Positions 45,045 to 54,945 are shown, numbered from the stretch's first letter. The stretch: DNA of 64,000 nt from an alpha proteobacterium BAL199 (GCA_000171835.1 ABHC01000008.1:62001-126000), one strand, 5' to 3'. A program made the numbers and translations. Notes: generated by a model from the letters alone, not told the origin.

Positions 45045-46163
45045 TCAGGACTTCGGCGCAACGTCGCCGACCTCGACGTAGTTGCCCTTGGTCCACTCGT
45101 ACCAAGTGTAGTCGGCCGTGGTCCGGTCGCCGTTCTTGTCGAACGACAGCGAGCCAATCACCGAGGAGTACTCGCCGCTGTGCAAGGCGGCTTGGACCTT
45201 CTTCGCATCAATCGAGCCAGCCTTCGTCACCGCCGCCGCCCAGATCTGGATCGCGGAGTAGGTGTAGAGGGTGTAGCCCTCAGGATCGTAACCTTCGGCC
45301 TTGAACTTATCGACGATCGTCTTGGCTTCCGGCTTCGCGCGGGGATCCGGCGCGAAGGTGAACAGCAGGCCTTCACCGGCATCGCCGGTGATCGACCAGA
45401 ACTCCGCCGTGTTCAGCGCATCACCGGAAACCACCTGGGCCTTCAGGCCCTGCGAGCGCATCTGCCGGACGATCAGCCCGAGCTCGGTGTGGTAGCCGCC
45501 GTAGTACAGCGCGTCGATGTTGGCAGCCTTCAGCTTGGTCACGAACGCCGAATAATCACGCTCGCCCGGATTGACGGTCTCGTACAGCGCAACCTTGCCA
45601 CCGGCCTTCTCGAACGCGGCCTTGGTCAAATCGGCCAGCCCCTTGGAATAGGCCTGCTTGTCGTGCGCGAACGCAACGGTCTTGCCCTTGTAGTGCTTGG
45701 CCAGCCACGCACCGGCGACATCGCCCTGCTGGTCGTCGCGACCACAGTTCCGGAACACGTTGGCGAAGCCCTGCTCGGTGAACTTCGGGTTGGTCGACGC
45801 CGGGGACATCTGCACGATGCCCTCTTCGTTGTAGACCGCCGAAGCCGGGATCGACGAACCCGAGCAGAAGTGACCGGCGACGAACTTGATGCCGTCGTTC
45901 ACGAACTTGTTGGCAACCGCGACCGCTTCCTTAGGGTCGCACCGGTCGTCGCCGACCGACAGCACCAGCTGCTGGCCGAGCACGCCGCCGGCCGCATTGA
46001 TGTCGCGAACCGCCGCCATCGCGCCCTTTTGCATCTGCTCACCGAACGATGCGTATTGGCCGGTCATTGGCCCGGCAGTCGCGATCTTGATTTCCGCGTG
46101 AGCGCTGGCGGCCGTGAGACCCAACAGCGCCGCAGCCGCGGCCGTGACCATGTACCTCTTCAT
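45045..46163 (-). CDS. Branched-chain amino-acid ABC transporter binding protein (LivJ/LivK type)
   Basis: Periplasmic receptor of the Leu/Ile/Val class, 372 residues. Signal peptide MKRYMVTAAAAALLGLTAAS ending at AHA before EIKIATAG. The mature protein has AGPMTGQYASFGEQMQKGAM, the cysteine pair in GDDRCDPKEA and FRNCGRD, and VSGDALNTAEFWSITGDA, all typical. It is the last gene of the liv operon on this strand, unlike many operons where it is first. GAGGAGAC precedes the ATG. In this family ligands also include aromatic compounds and urea, so amino-acid specificity is an assumption. Confidence 0.94.
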   Translation of the reverse strand: MKRYMVTAAAAALLGLTAASAHAEIKIATAGPMTGQYASFGEQMQKGAMAAVRDINAAGGVLGQQLVLSVGDDRCDPKEAVAVANKFVNDGIKFVAGHFCSGSSIPASAVYNEEGIVQMSPASTNPKFTEQGFANVFRNCGRDDQQGDVAGAWLAKHYKGKTVAFAHDKQAYSKGLADLTKAAFEKAGGKVALYETVNPGERDYSAFVTKLKAANIDALYYGGYHTELGLIVRQMRSQGLKAQVVSGDALNTAEFWSITGDAGEGLLFTFAPDPRAKPEAKTIVDKFKAEGYDPEGYTLYTYSAIQIWAAAVTKAGSIDAKKVQAALHSGEYSSVIGSLSFDKNGDRTTADYTWYEWTKGNYVEVGDVAPKS

Positions 46164-46233
46164 CTGCGAAGTCTCCTCTATCGATCGTCTTCATTACTTC
46201 GGCACCGGGTAGCAGCCTGGAAGACACAAGCTG

Positions 46234-46620
46234 CTAGTCGGTCGCCGTCTTGGCGTGAGACGCACCGCCAAAATCCGTTCCAGGAACCGCTCGCCAGCTC
46301 AGCGAGCCGGTCCGTTCGTACAACCATGGGTACTGGGACACCATCATGTCCACCTCGTTCCACCGGAACGCCAACGCGGCGACCGTCAGGAACATCGCCA
46401 GCGCGATCGCGAAGCCCATTGGATCCAGAAGCGAAGCGTCGCGCAAGGCAAACAGCAGGAACCGATCGGCCATTGCGATCAAGACCGCGTAGCCCAACGC
46501 GACCTTGATCGACCGCCAGCCGCGCGCCGCTGCCTGACCCGCCAACCAGCTGCACAGCCCGAACACGATCGCCAGGATGATGAACACCGGTAACGACTTC
46601 GACAGGATCGCCTGGTCCAT
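46234..46620 (-). CDS. Small membrane protein of liv operons (DUF6867-like)
   Basis: A 128-residue integral membrane protein with two or three helices: SLPVFIILAIVFGLCSWLAGQ, ALGYAVLIAMADRFLLFAL and a third at MGFAIALAMFLTVAALAF. The C-terminal YPWLYERTGSLSWRAV is conserved-looking. In Alphaproteobacteria such genes sit in liv operons (DUF6867 from memory), between livF and the binding protein as here. A GTG directly before the ATG allows a four-base overlap with the livF stop; I use the ATG (TGATG). Function unknown; an accessory subunit is possible. Confidence 0.75.
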   Translation of the reverse strand: MDQAILSKSLPVFIILAIVFGLCSWLAGQAAARGWRSIKVALGYAVLIAMADRFLLFALRDASLLDPMGFAIALAMFLTVAALAFRWNEVDMMVSQYPWLYERTGSLSWRAVPGTDFGGASHAKTATD

Positions 46621-47333
46621 CACGCGTGGCCTCCCTCAAGATAGGCTGCCTTCACCTCGGGGTTCTCCAACAACTCACGCCCGGTGCCGGTCATGGTAAT
46701 CTGACCCGTCACCATCACATAGCCTCGGTGCGCCAATCGCAGCGCATGGTGGGCGTTCTGCTCGACCAGCAGCACGGTCATCCGGCGCTGGCTGTTGATG
46801 CGGTGGATCGCTTCAAAGATCTGCTTCACCACCAGCGGCGCCAGTCCAAGCGACGGCTCGTCAAGCAGCAGGAGCGTCGGCTCGCTCATCAGCGCCCGGC
46901 CGATTGCCAGCATCTGCTGCTCGCCGCCGGACAGCGTCCCGCCCCGCTGGCCCTCGCGCTCCTTCAGTCGCGGAAACAGCTCGAACACCGTCGCGAGATT
47001 GTCGTCATAGCGTGCCGGGTCCGACGTCAGCGCCCCCATTCGCAGGTTTTCCAGCACACTCATCCGCGGAAAGATCCGGCGCCCCTCGGGCGAGCAGGCG
47101 ATGCCGCGCCGCACGATGTTGTCGGTCCGCTCGGCCGTGATGTCGTTGCTGTCGAAGACGATCTGGCCCCGTCGGGCCGGCGTCACGCCGCAGATCGTCA
47201 TCAGCAGAGTCGACTTGCCCGCACCGTTCGCGCCGATCATGGCGACGATCTCGCCTTCTTCGACGTGCAGATCGACGCCCTTCAGCGCTTCAATCGCGCC
47301 ATAGAAGGTGTGCACTCCCTCGATCCGGAGCAT
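46620..47333 (-). CDS. livF: Branched-chain amino-acid ABC transporter ATP-binding protein LivF
   Basis: Cytoplasmic ATPase subunit of the liv transporter, 237 residues. Walker A GANGAGKST, signature LSGGEQQMLAIGRAL and Walker B LLLLDEPSLGL are all intact. The short H-loop region LLVEQNAHHALRLAHRGYVM is typical of LivF. It overlaps livG (TGATG) and is followed by the DUF6867-like gene. Paired with LivG it drives the LivHM channel. A GTG one codon earlier is an alternative start. Confidence 0.95.
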   Translation of the reverse strand: MLRIEGVHTFYGAIEALKGVDLHVEEGEIVAMIGANGAGKSTLLMTICGVTPARRGQIVFDSNDITAERTDNIVRRGIACSPEGRRIFPRMSVLENLRMGALTSDPARYDDNLATVFELFPRLKEREGQRGGTLSGGEQQMLAIGRALMSEPTLLLLDEPSLGLAPLVVKQIFEAIHRINSQRRMTVLLVEQNAHHALRLAHRGYVMVTGQITMTGTGRELLENPEVKAAYLEGGHA

Positions 47334-48136
47334 CACGCCACCTCCTCTTCGCCGAGATAGGCGGCGATGACACGCGGGTCGCTCTGGATCTCGGCAGGTG
47401 TGCCATCGGCGATCTTCTTGCCGTAGTCGAGGACGATAACGTGGTCGGAAATCTTCATGACCACGCTCATGTCATGCTCGATCAGCAGCACGCCGATGCC
47501 TTTCTCCTTGCGCAGCAACAACAGCAAGTCGTTGAGCTGCCCGGACTCCCGAGGATTGAGGCCGGCCGCCGGTTCGTCCAGGCAAAGCAGCACCGGATCG
47601 GAGCACATCGCCCGGATGATCTCGAGCCGCCGCTGTGCGCCATAGGGCAGGTTTCCGGCTTGCCAGTCCGCGACCTCGACGAGATCCGCCAGTTCCATGT
47701 AGTGGCGGGCCTTCTCGATCGCAGCATCTTCAGCGTGCCGGTAGCTCGGCAACCCCAGCATCCCGGAAACCGAATACCAACTGGCCCGCATCAGGTTGGT
47801 GTGCTGCGCCACCAGCAGGTTCTCCAGCACGGTCATGCGCGGAAACAACCGGATGTTCTGGAAGGTCCGAGCCACTTTGGCGTCCCGGCCGATCCGGTAG
47901 GCCTCCAGCCGTTCCAGCAGGAAGCGTTTGCCATCCGCCTGCTCCAACCGCAGTCGACCGACAGTCGGCTGATAGAAGCCGGTCAGGCAGTTGAACATCG
48001 TGGTCTTACCCGCGCCATTCGGCCCGATAATACCGGTGATCTCGCCGTCCCAGGCCGTGAAGCTCACATCGTCGACCGCCGTCAGGCCGCCGAACCGCAT
48101 GGTCAAGTGCTCGACCGAAAGAAGCGCGCGCGTCAT
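47333..48136 (-). CDS. livG: Branched-chain amino-acid ABC transporter ATP-binding protein LivG
   Basis: Second ATPase subunit of the liv transporter, 267 residues. Walker [13 protein letters not shown], signature-like [15 protein letters not shown], Walker [14 protein letters not shown], and the H-loop [13 protein letters not shown]. The insertion with [19 protein letters not shown] is the LivG-specific helical part. The start overlaps the livM stop by four bases, so translation is coupled. The chain ends [11 protein letters not shown], a common LivG ending. Confidence 0.95.
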   Translation of the reverse strand: MTRALLSVEHLTMRFGGLTAVDDVSFTAWDGEITGIIGPNGAGKTTMFNCLTGFYQPTVGRLRLEQADGKRFLLERLEAYRIGRDAKVARTFQNIRLFPRMTVLENLLVAQHTNLMRASWYSVSGMLGLPSYRHAEDAAIEKARHYMELADLVEVADWQAGNLPYGAQRRLEIIRAMCSDPVLLCLDEPAAGLNPRESGQLNDLLLLLRKEKGIGVLLIEHDMSVVMKISDHVIVLDYGKKIADGTPAEIQSDPRVIAAYLGEEEVA

Positions 48137-49686
48137 TCCGCTGCCTCCCCGGCCGCGGCCACCGGTCTCGTGGACGGGCGCCCAGGCCCCGGCGGTGGCC
48201 GATTGGCCAGCAACACCGACGGCTCGCGATGCGACAGCAAACCGCGCGGCCGCCAGATCATGATCATGACGAGGCCGGCTCCGAAAGCGACCATCCGGTA
48301 CTCGGCCAGATCCCGGAAAACCTCCGGCAAGCCGATCAGCAACAACGCTGCGATCGCGATCCCGACCAGTGAGCCCATGCCCCCCATGACGACGATCGCC
48401 AGGATGATGGCGCTTTCGATGAACGTGAAGCTTTCAGGACTGATGAAGCCCTGGCGGGTGGCGAAGAACGCGCCTGCGAAGCCGCCCCACGCCGCCGAGA
48501 TCCCGAATGCCGCCAGCTTGATGGTCGTCCGATTGATACCGAGCGAGGCGCAGGCGATATCGTCCTCACGCAACGCCTCCCAGGCGCGGCCGATCGGCAA
48601 CTTGCGGATTCGCACCGTGAACAATGCCACCAAGGCCGCCATCGCCACGATCAGATAGTACAGGAAGATGATCCTGTGCTCCGACGAGTACTCCAGTCCG
48701 AAATACTCATGGAACGGCGGCAGCCCGTCGGATCCGTTTCTGGTCATCGACGCCAGGCCGAAGAAATCCGGCCGTGGGATGCCCGAAATGCCGTCCGGAC
48801 CGTTCGTCACGTCGTACCAGTTGATCAGTACGATCCGAACGATCTCTCCAAACCCGAGGGTCACGATCGCGAAATAGTCGCCACGCAATCGCAGCACCGG
48901 GAAACCCAGGATCAGGCCGAATGAGGCCGCCAGCAATCCGGCGAACGGCAGCGCAAGCCAGAAACTGATGCCGAGATGCTGCGCCGCCAGCGCGTAGGAG
49001 TATGCCCCAACGGCATAGAACGCGACAAAACCAAGATCCAACAGGCCGGCGTAGCCAACGATGATGTTCAGCCCCCAGCCGAGCATGACATAGGTGACGA
49101 TCAGGGTGGCGACGTCGATGACGTAGCGATTCGAGAAGGGCAGGAACGGCAAGGTTAGCGCGAACACCACGGCGATCGCCGCGAACACCTTGACCAGTTT
49201 GCGGACCTGATCGCCGATCGCTTCGGCGCGCGCGTCGCGATCGGCCTTGGTCGTCGACGAGTTTCGCCGGCTGACCTGAACGATGGCTCGGATCGCCAGG
49301 ATCGCCCCACCGACGCCGGTCAGAAACGACAGCGTGTAGGTTGGCGTAATCGCCGGCCAGGAGATAATGCCCAGGAGATGCGTCATGCCGTCGCGAAACA
49401 GATCCAGCACGCCGATCGCAGCGGCGATTCCGCCTCCGATCGCGACCCATGACTCCCGCCCGGGCGTCCGCAGCAGAATGATCCCAAACCGACCGAGCAC
49501 CAACATCACAACGATGAAGATCGTGCTGCCCCATCGGCTGGCGAGTTGCAATCCACCAGCGGCATCAATCGTCTCGTAGGCGACCAGGGGTACCGTCAAC
49601 GCAAGGCCGGCGAGCGCGGTCAGGCAGAGTTCCTTGAGCACGGCCTCAAGTCCGGGCCGGGCAGCCTCAACAGTCGAAGTGCTCAT
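48133..49686 (-). CDS. livM: Branched-chain amino-acid ABC transporter permease LivM
   Basis: Integral membrane permease, 517 residues, with about ten helices. LivM proteins of the short kind are about 320-350 residues; this one has an N-terminal extension with three or more additional helices (about residues 15-125), a form common in Alphaproteobacteria. The core carries [22 protein letters not shown] and the EAA-type loop [20 protein letters not shown] that contacts the ATPase. The C-terminus is long, Pro- and Arg-rich ([13 protein letters not shown]). It overlaps livG and lies one base from the livH stop. Confidence 0.94.
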   Translation of the reverse strand: MSTSTVEAARPGLEAVLKELCLTALAGLALTVPLVAYETIDAAGGLQLASRWGSTIFIVVMLVLGRFGIILLRTPGRESWVAIGGGIAAAIGVLDLFRDGMTHLLGIISWPAITPTYTLSFLTGVGGAILAIRAIVQVSRRNSSTTKADRDARAEAIGDQVRKLVKVFAAIAVVFALTLPFLPFSNRYVIDVATLIVTYVMLGWGLNIIVGYAGLLDLGFVAFYAVGAYSYALAAQHLGISFWLALPFAGLLAASFGLILGFPVLRLRGDYFAIVTLGFGEIVRIVLINWYDVTNGPDGISGIPRPDFFGLASMTRNGSDGLPPFHEYFGLEYSSEHRIIFLYYLIVAMAALVALFTVRIRKLPIGRAWEALREDDIACASLGINRTTIKLAAFGISAAWGGFAGAFFATRQGFISPESFTFIESAIILAIVVMGGMGSLVGIAIAALLLIGLPEVFRDLAEYRMVAFGAGLVMIMIWRPRGLLSHREPSVLLANRPPPGPGRPSTRPVAAAGEAAE

Positions 49687-49687
49687 G

Positions 49688-50593
<906 letters not shown>

Positions 50594-50910
50594 ATCCCCC
50601 CATCCGGCGGTTCGGTTGCTCAGGGAGCGCACTCACTGGCGACCCTTGGGCCGCCAGTGAGTGCGTTCTCGTCCGGTCCGAACCTGCCTGTCTCGAGCCC
50701 CTGTTCTGTCTCACGCGGCCATTGTCGCGGAGACACAGTGTACCCTCTTTTAATCCAGCCGCGCCTCGGGATAAAGCGGACATCAGACGGATCATCCAAT
50801 AATTGCGTGACGAAGAATTAATTGGATACCGCTTCCGTTTCAGCATACCGTTGTCAAAGGAAATTCAGCGGTTTGCCGAGAGCAAGTCGATGACGATCAG
50901 GGAGGGTGCT
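50594..50910. other. Intergenic region between the liv operon and the exported-protein cluster
   Basis: A 317-base divergent region. It contains a strong hairpin at 50627-50666 close to livH and GGAGGG before the gene at 50911. Between them I see no gene. Promoters of both sides must lie here, but I cannot fix -10 or -35 elements with confidence. Confidence 0.5.
50627..50666. promoter_or_regulatory. 14-bp hairpin in the liv leader
   Basis: CGCACTCACTGGCG (50628-50641) and CGCCAGTGAGTGCG (50652-50665) form a perfect 14-bp inverted repeat around a 10-base loop, with one extra G-T pair. It lies 34 bases before livH. Neither strand shows a T-run after it, so it is more likely an operator or structured leader than a terminator. 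Confidence 0.6.
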
Positions 50911-51240
50911 ATGCGTAAATTGATGGCGGTGGGGGCGGTGGCAGTCGTGCTCGCGACAGCGCCGGTCGCCCCGGCGGCGGCGGACCAAATCACCACCAAG
51001 ACCCTAGCCTATACTTTCGTGCTCGCGCTGGCCGGCACGGCCGCTGGCGCAATGCTGGTCCCATACGCCGCTCCGATGGCTGCACCCTATGTTGCAGGAG
51101 CGTACGCGACGACGGCGACCGCCGTGAACAGCGCGATAACCGGATTGGGGGGGCTATTGCTGACCGAACCCCGGATGACTGGTGCTGTGCTCGGCATGGG
51201 CGCCGGCCTGATGAGCGGCCTGTACTACTTCCAAGAATAG
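50911..51240 (+). CDS. Small exported membrane protein, unknown
   Basis: A 109-residue protein with a signal peptide of about 24 residues (MRKLMAVGAVAVVLATAPVA, cleavage after AAA before DQ). The mature part has a hydrophobic segment (about 32-55), an Ala/Gly/Thr-rich stretch with AAPYVAGAYATTATAV, and a last hydrophobic segment near the end (GAVLGMGAGLMSGLYY). It may be a small membrane-associated protein in the inner or outer membrane. AGGGAGGG precedes the ATG. It is the first gene of the unexplained cluster and has no family I recognise. The 88-base gap to the next gene leaves the operon uncertain. Confidence 0.6.
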   Translation: MRKLMAVGAVAVVLATAPVAPAAADQITTKTLAYTFVLALAGTAAGAMLVPYAAPMAAPYVAGAYATTATAVNSAITGLGGLLLTEPRMTGAVLGMGAGLMSGLYYFQE

Positions 51241-51328
51241 GCCGCTCAGAACCAACCCACACATCAACGACGGACAATTCCTGATAGTCGGGCACAGGGT
51301 GCACGAAAGCCAGTTGCGGGGGCATGGC

Positions 51329-52516
51329 ATGCATTTTCGGTACCTTTTATCGGCCTGTTTGGCCGTACTCGCCGGAGCTTTGTGTAGCGCTCCTGCCTTG
51401 GCGAATGATCTTGGCAGCCAGCATCAGGGGCGATTGAGCCTGTCTTCACGGCAAGTCCCGCTGCCGATCGGTGAATGGACGGTCGTCGGTCACGGCACCA
51501 ACAAGCTGGTGAGCGGCGCGCCCGGCGCCTTCGGCATGATCGAGAACACCATCCTTGCCCGTCGGGTCGATGGCAGGATCGACGCCCTAATCGAAATCAA
51601 CGTAAACCGACTGCCGGTCAGCAATGGCTGGGGATCAGCCAACGCCTGCAGTGCCAAGGATGGACTGGCGACCGTCGCGTTCTACAAGACCGGTGTCGAC
51701 GGCTTCTGCCTGTTCGTCCAGCCGACCGAATTGGGTGCTCCCAATGCACCGGGTCCGGACGCTTGGCTCGCCGCCCGTCCATTGCTCCACGAAGGCGCGT
51801 CACCGCCGTCCGACCTATGGCTGACGGTAGGGTTCCGGGTTTCGGACCGTCGGGATGTCCTCGACGTGCGCTATCATTTCGATCCCAGCCGGTTGAACCT
51901 ACAGCCCGTGCCGGCTCAGGATTGGAAGCTTGAGGCGGTCCTGAAGGCGCCAGACCGGTACGCAGCGGTCAATCAGTTGACCACCTGGGGCGGTCTGGCT
52001 GCCGGGCTGGTCCAGGATGGCTTCTGGAACAGCCTGTCCGAGCAGACCGCGACCGCCGCCCTGCCGAACCCCTGGGAAGTCGCGATTTCAGCTGACACCG
52101 CGAATGGTCATCCCTCCACCGCCGCCACCGGACGGGTGAGTGCAACGGCGCGGGTCGATGCCCTGGACAAGCTCTTGGCGTCCGGCGTGATCAGCGCCGC
52201 TGATCACGCCGCCTACCTTAAAGCGATCAACGACGAGAACGCTAAACCTCCACCGAACCCGGACGACTATTATCGATTGCTGGGGTTCAAGGTGATTTCG
52301 TTCAACTTCTTTCGCGTCTCGGTCGACTACATCCTGGCCTTCGTCGTCACCGTCAACTCTTTGATATCCGGCTATATCACGGCAACAATCGTGGCAACCC
52401 ACAGTGTTGCCCAGGTGTTCAACGACATGTGGTGGGACAACTACATAGCCACTCAGGCCAACAGCAACACGGTCGATTTCGTCTACATCGGCTCGCGGTC
52501 GGAGGGCGTGTCTTGA
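51329..52516 (+). CDS. Exported protein with SHOCT-like and DUF2061-like C-terminus (paralogue 1)
   Basis: A 395-residue protein of unknown function, first of two tandem paralogues. Signal peptide (1-25, cleavage at ALA before NDLG). Domain N: VPLPIG at 43-48, then GRIDALIEI, a C-x19-C pair (Cys107, Cys127), and a RRDVLDVRYHFDPS segment from 174. A SHOCT-like segment (277-300, LDKLLASGVISAADHAAYL) follows. The C-terminal part (320-373, KVISFNFFRVSVDY then FNDMWWDNY) looks like a DUF2061 two-helix domain. The paired cysteines suggest a periplasmic disulfide. The stop overlaps the next start (TTGA), so translation is coupled. Domain assignments are by eye. Confidence 0.7.
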   Translation: MHFRYLLSACLAVLAGALCSAPALANDLGSQHQGRLSLSSRQVPLPIGEWTVVGHGTNKLVSGAPGAFGMIENTILARRVDGRIDALIEINVNRLPVSNGWGSANACSAKDGLATVAFYKTGVDGFCLFVQPTELGAPNAPGPDAWLAARPLLHEGASPPSDLWLTVGFRVSDRRDVLDVRYHFDPSRLNLQPVPAQDWKLEAVLKAPDRYAAVNQLTTWGGLAAGLVQDGFWNSLSEQTATAALPNPWEVAISADTANGHPSTAATGRVSATARVDALDKLLASGVISAADHAAYLKAINDENAKPPPNPDDYYRLLGFKVISFNFFRVSVDYILAFVVTVNSLISGYITATIVATHSVAQVFNDMWWDNYIATQANSNTVDFVYIGSRSEGVS

Positions 52517-53688
52517 ACCGATCCAGCAGAGCAGTGAGCACGCTTCTCGGCGCGATTGTCGTGAGCGTCCTGGCGTTTGCCGGGACCGTCCAGGCACAGA
52601 CCGTCGGCACGGTCGTCAAGGACATTGTGGACGTCGCCGGCAAGCAGGTGCCGCTTCCTCCGGGTGACTTCACCGTGCTGGCCGTCGACAGCGTGTCAGC
52701 CCGCATCAAGAAGTCGGGGACGGAAACCGAACGCCTCGACCTCGGACCGGTTCGTCTGGTGGTGCTGGGCCAGATCAAAGACGGTCGGATCGCCAATGTG
52801 GTTCAGATCGGCGCCAACCTGATCCCGTATCATGACGGCTGGGGCATGACCGAGGACTGCACCCGGTCGGATCTTTACGCCGCCGTCACGCAGTACAAGA
52901 GCGGCTGGGACGTCTCGTGTCTCTATCTCAAACCACAGGCAATCAACGGCGAGACTGCAGCGCCGGGCGGTGAAGCTATGGCGCAATTCGCCCGAACCTC
53001 GAACGCCAGTGTCAGCAACTTCTGGCTGGTCGCGGGTCTGCGCATCGCGAACCGGCGGGACGTCATCGACGTCCAGTACCATGTCGATCCGTCTTCGCTC
53101 GGCGTGACGGCATCCGCGGCGGAGGCTGCATCCTGGGCGCCGGCAGTGATCGAGCAGCACCCCAGTCGGCTCGCAGTCGTAAAAGATCTCGCTGCATGGG
53201 CCGGCCTGATGGCGGAACCGCTGGACCAGGGTCTTAACCATCGACTGACGGCCACGTCGTTTCCCGACATGCGTAATGCAGCGGCGGTTGCGCCCGATGA
53301 AGCCCGACGCGCCGCCCAGATGGCCTCCCTCGACAAGCTGCGGGATGCCAAAGCGATCGATGATGCTGAGTACCAACGCCAGATGGCGATCATCGCCGCC
53401 AGCGCCACGGCAGTTGCCGCCGGCGATTGGACGTATGCCCAGGTTGCCGGCTGGAAGGCGTTTACCTATCGCGTGGTTGTGACCACGATCAATGCTGGCA
53501 TCGACTACATGTTCATCGGTCGGCCTTTTGCCGCCGGTGTGCTGGTCATCCTGCAGGTCGTCGTGAACACCACGAAATTCTTCTTCCACGAGATGATGTG
53601 GCAGGAGATGCTGGGCATCGGGCCATTGCAGCGGGACGGTCCGAACATCATCGAGTTCGGTCGCATCATTACCGCTTCATCCGGGTGA
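52513..53688 (+). CDS. Exported protein with SHOCT-like and DUF2061-like C-terminus (paralogue 2)
   Basis: A 391-residue paralogue of the upstream gene. It starts at TTG within a TTGA overlap, with GGAGGG just before, and has a signal peptide ending VQA before QTV. Shared elements are VPLPPG (46-51), C-x19-C (Cys116, Cys136), RRDVIDVQYHVDPS (from 181), SLDKLRDAKAIDDAEYQRQM (SHOCT-like, 272-291) and KAFTYRVVVTTINAGIDYMF with FFFHEMMWQ (DUF2061-like, 315-364). The His-Glu and Trp in the last segment fit the DUF2061 pattern. A 44-base shorter linker distinguishes it. Function unknown; an adaptor or oligomeric membrane-associated complex is possible. Confidence 0.7.
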   Translation: MNRSSRAVSTLLGAIVVSVLAFAGTVQAQTVGTVVKDIVDVAGKQVPLPPGDFTVLAVDSVSARIKKSGTETERLDLGPVRLVVLGQIKDGRIANVVQIGANLIPYHDGWGMTEDCTRSDLYAAVTQYKSGWDVSCLYLKPQAINGETAAPGGEAMAQFARTSNASVSNFWLVAGLRIANRRDVIDVQYHVDPSSLGVTASAAEAASWAPAVIEQHPSRLAVVKDLAAWAGLMAEPLDQGLNHRLTATSFPDMRNAAAVAPDEARRAAQMASLDKLRDAKAIDDAEYQRQMAIIAASATAVAAGDWTYAQVAGWKAFTYRVVVTTINAGIDYMFIGRPFAAGVLVILQVVVNTTKFFFHEMMWQEMLGIGPLQRDGPNIIEFGRIITASSG

Positions 53689-53772
53689 GCGAGGCGGCCG
53701 CGCCTAGAGGCCGTCTCTCTCCCCTCCCAATAAATGCAGACATGGTTGCCGGACAGCCTTAGTGTCGGTGGC

Positions 53773-54156
53773 ATGGCTGATCCGATGCTCGCCTTCATGT
53801 CAGAGCCACTGGTCGATTCAAAACGGATCGCAGCGCTGCAAGGAGTTATGAAGCCGGACGCTCTGCACCGCACGATCGATGCCTTCCGCACGGCAATTGA
53901 CGATCGGGCTGCGGAGATCGAGGCCGCGATGGCAACTGGCCAGCACACCGACGCGGTACGCCTTTCCCACTCGATCAAAGGGGTATCGGTGAATTTCGGT
54001 GCGTCCCGGCTTGGTGCGATCTCGTCGAGAATGGAGGCGTTGTTGAACGATGGTGACATCGACACCGCCGCCACTCTGGTCGAGGGTCTCGTGGAGATCT
54101 CCGAACAGACTGCAGCAGCCCTGAAGCAGGTGCAGGATGAACTCGGTAGCGGCTGA
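53773..54156 (+). CDS. Hpt domain protein
   Basis: Histidine-containing phosphotransfer domain protein, 127 residues. The four-helix Hpt pattern is AVRLSHSIKGVSVNFGASRLG with the phospho-accepting His66 and the usual following Lys-Gly, then LGAISSRMEALLNDGD and a C-terminal helix. It would carry phosphate between a hybrid kinase and a response regulator in the cytoplasm. A response-regulator gene is convergent 23 bases away, so they probably exchange phosphate. It lies 84 bases after the DUF2061-like paralogues. The start could also be the earlier ATG at 53734. Confidence 0.8.
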   Translation: MADPMLAFMSEPLVDSKRIAALQGVMKPDALHRTIDAFRTAIDDRAAEIEAAMATGQHTDAVRLSHSIKGVSVNFGASRLGAISSRMEALLNDGDIDTAATLVEGLVEISEQTAAALKQVQDELGSG

Positions 54157-54179
54157 CTTCTATCTCAGAAGGGGGCGGA

Positions 54180-54650
54180 CTACCCTTTCAGGGCGCTACG
54201 TAGCGCCGCCAGTACCTCGGTTCGCTTGCTGCGCATGGTCGCCGGCGGAATCGGCATGGATTTGAGCCACATCTTGAGACGATCCACTGCGCCGTGGACC
54301 CCCTCGTCCTTGAGCACGTAGTCGTCGCATCCCGCTTCGAAGCACGGGATCAGAGTCGACGGGTCGCGCGATGTCGTCACCACGAGAATCGGCATTCCCG
54401 CATCACCGATCTTGCGCGCCTCGGTGATGAATTCGATCCCGGCATCGGCTTTGTAGTCCTTGAACCGCCGATACACACCCAGATCAACCACACAAGCGGC
54501 GACCGTCGACGTCTTCAGAACATGGATCGCATCGTAGACGTTGTTCGCACTGACCACATTGTCGTTGACGTCGGTCGCCAGTCCCTGAAACAGCAATACT
54601 TGAACCGCATCGTCTTCCAGCAGAAGGATCGTGCGTTTCTTGACGCTCAT
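54180..54650 (-). CDS. Response regulator receiver protein
   Basis: Single-domain response regulator, 156 residues, without a recognisable output domain. The acidic pocket is EDD (12-14), the phospho-acceptor Asp56 is in CVVDLGVYR, the Thr/Ser switch is in LVVTTSRD, and the Lys114 is in YVLKDEG. The C-terminal about 25 residues (PIPPATMRSKRTEVL) is basic and could bind another protein. Start is the ATG of MSVKKRTIL. It faces the Hpt gene tail to tail, suggesting a small phosphorelay whose kinase is elsewhere. Confidence 0.88.
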   Translation of the reverse strand: MSVKKRTILLLEDDAVQVLLFQGLATDVNDNVVSANNVYDAIHVLKTSTVAACVVDLGVYRRFKDYKADAGIEFITEARKIGDAGMPILVVTTSRDPSTLIPCFEAGCDDYVLKDEGVHGAVDRLKMWLKSMPIPPATMRSKRTEVLAALRSALKG

Positions 54651-54735
54651 GCGCGCCACGCTCCAAAGCACAGCAGGTCCGTACGGCTTCGCACGGCATT
54701 GGACCCGGCCAACATTAACACTGAATAGCAGAGCT

Positions 54736-54945
54736 TCACGGCAGCCAGTCGGCGATCACGAACGGCACGCGTTGACGCGGAACTTCCGGATGGTGCCACG
54801 CGTAGACGGTCTCAGCCGCCTCGTAGGCCACGCGCTCATCGGCGCCGGCTTCCTTCAGGGCAGAGTACGCTCGGGTAACCGCCAGGTGACACGCGGCGGT
54901 TACGGGGCAATTCGGCTCGACCATAGTGACCGATTCCTCGCTCAA
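54736..54945 (-). CDS. Small conserved protein next to fur
   Basis: A 69-residue cytoplasmic protein starting in an ATGA overlap with the fur stop. Visible features are CPVTAACHLAVTRAYSALKEAG with two Cys and a His, then AYEAAETVYAWHHPEVP. The Cys/His content could bind metal, but nothing conclusive is seen. Coupling to Fur suggests an iron-linked role. No family is recognised. Confidence 0.6.
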   Translation of the reverse strand: MSEESVTMVEPNCPVTAACHLAVTRAYSALKEAGADERVAYEAAETVYAWHHPEVPRQRVPFVIADWLP

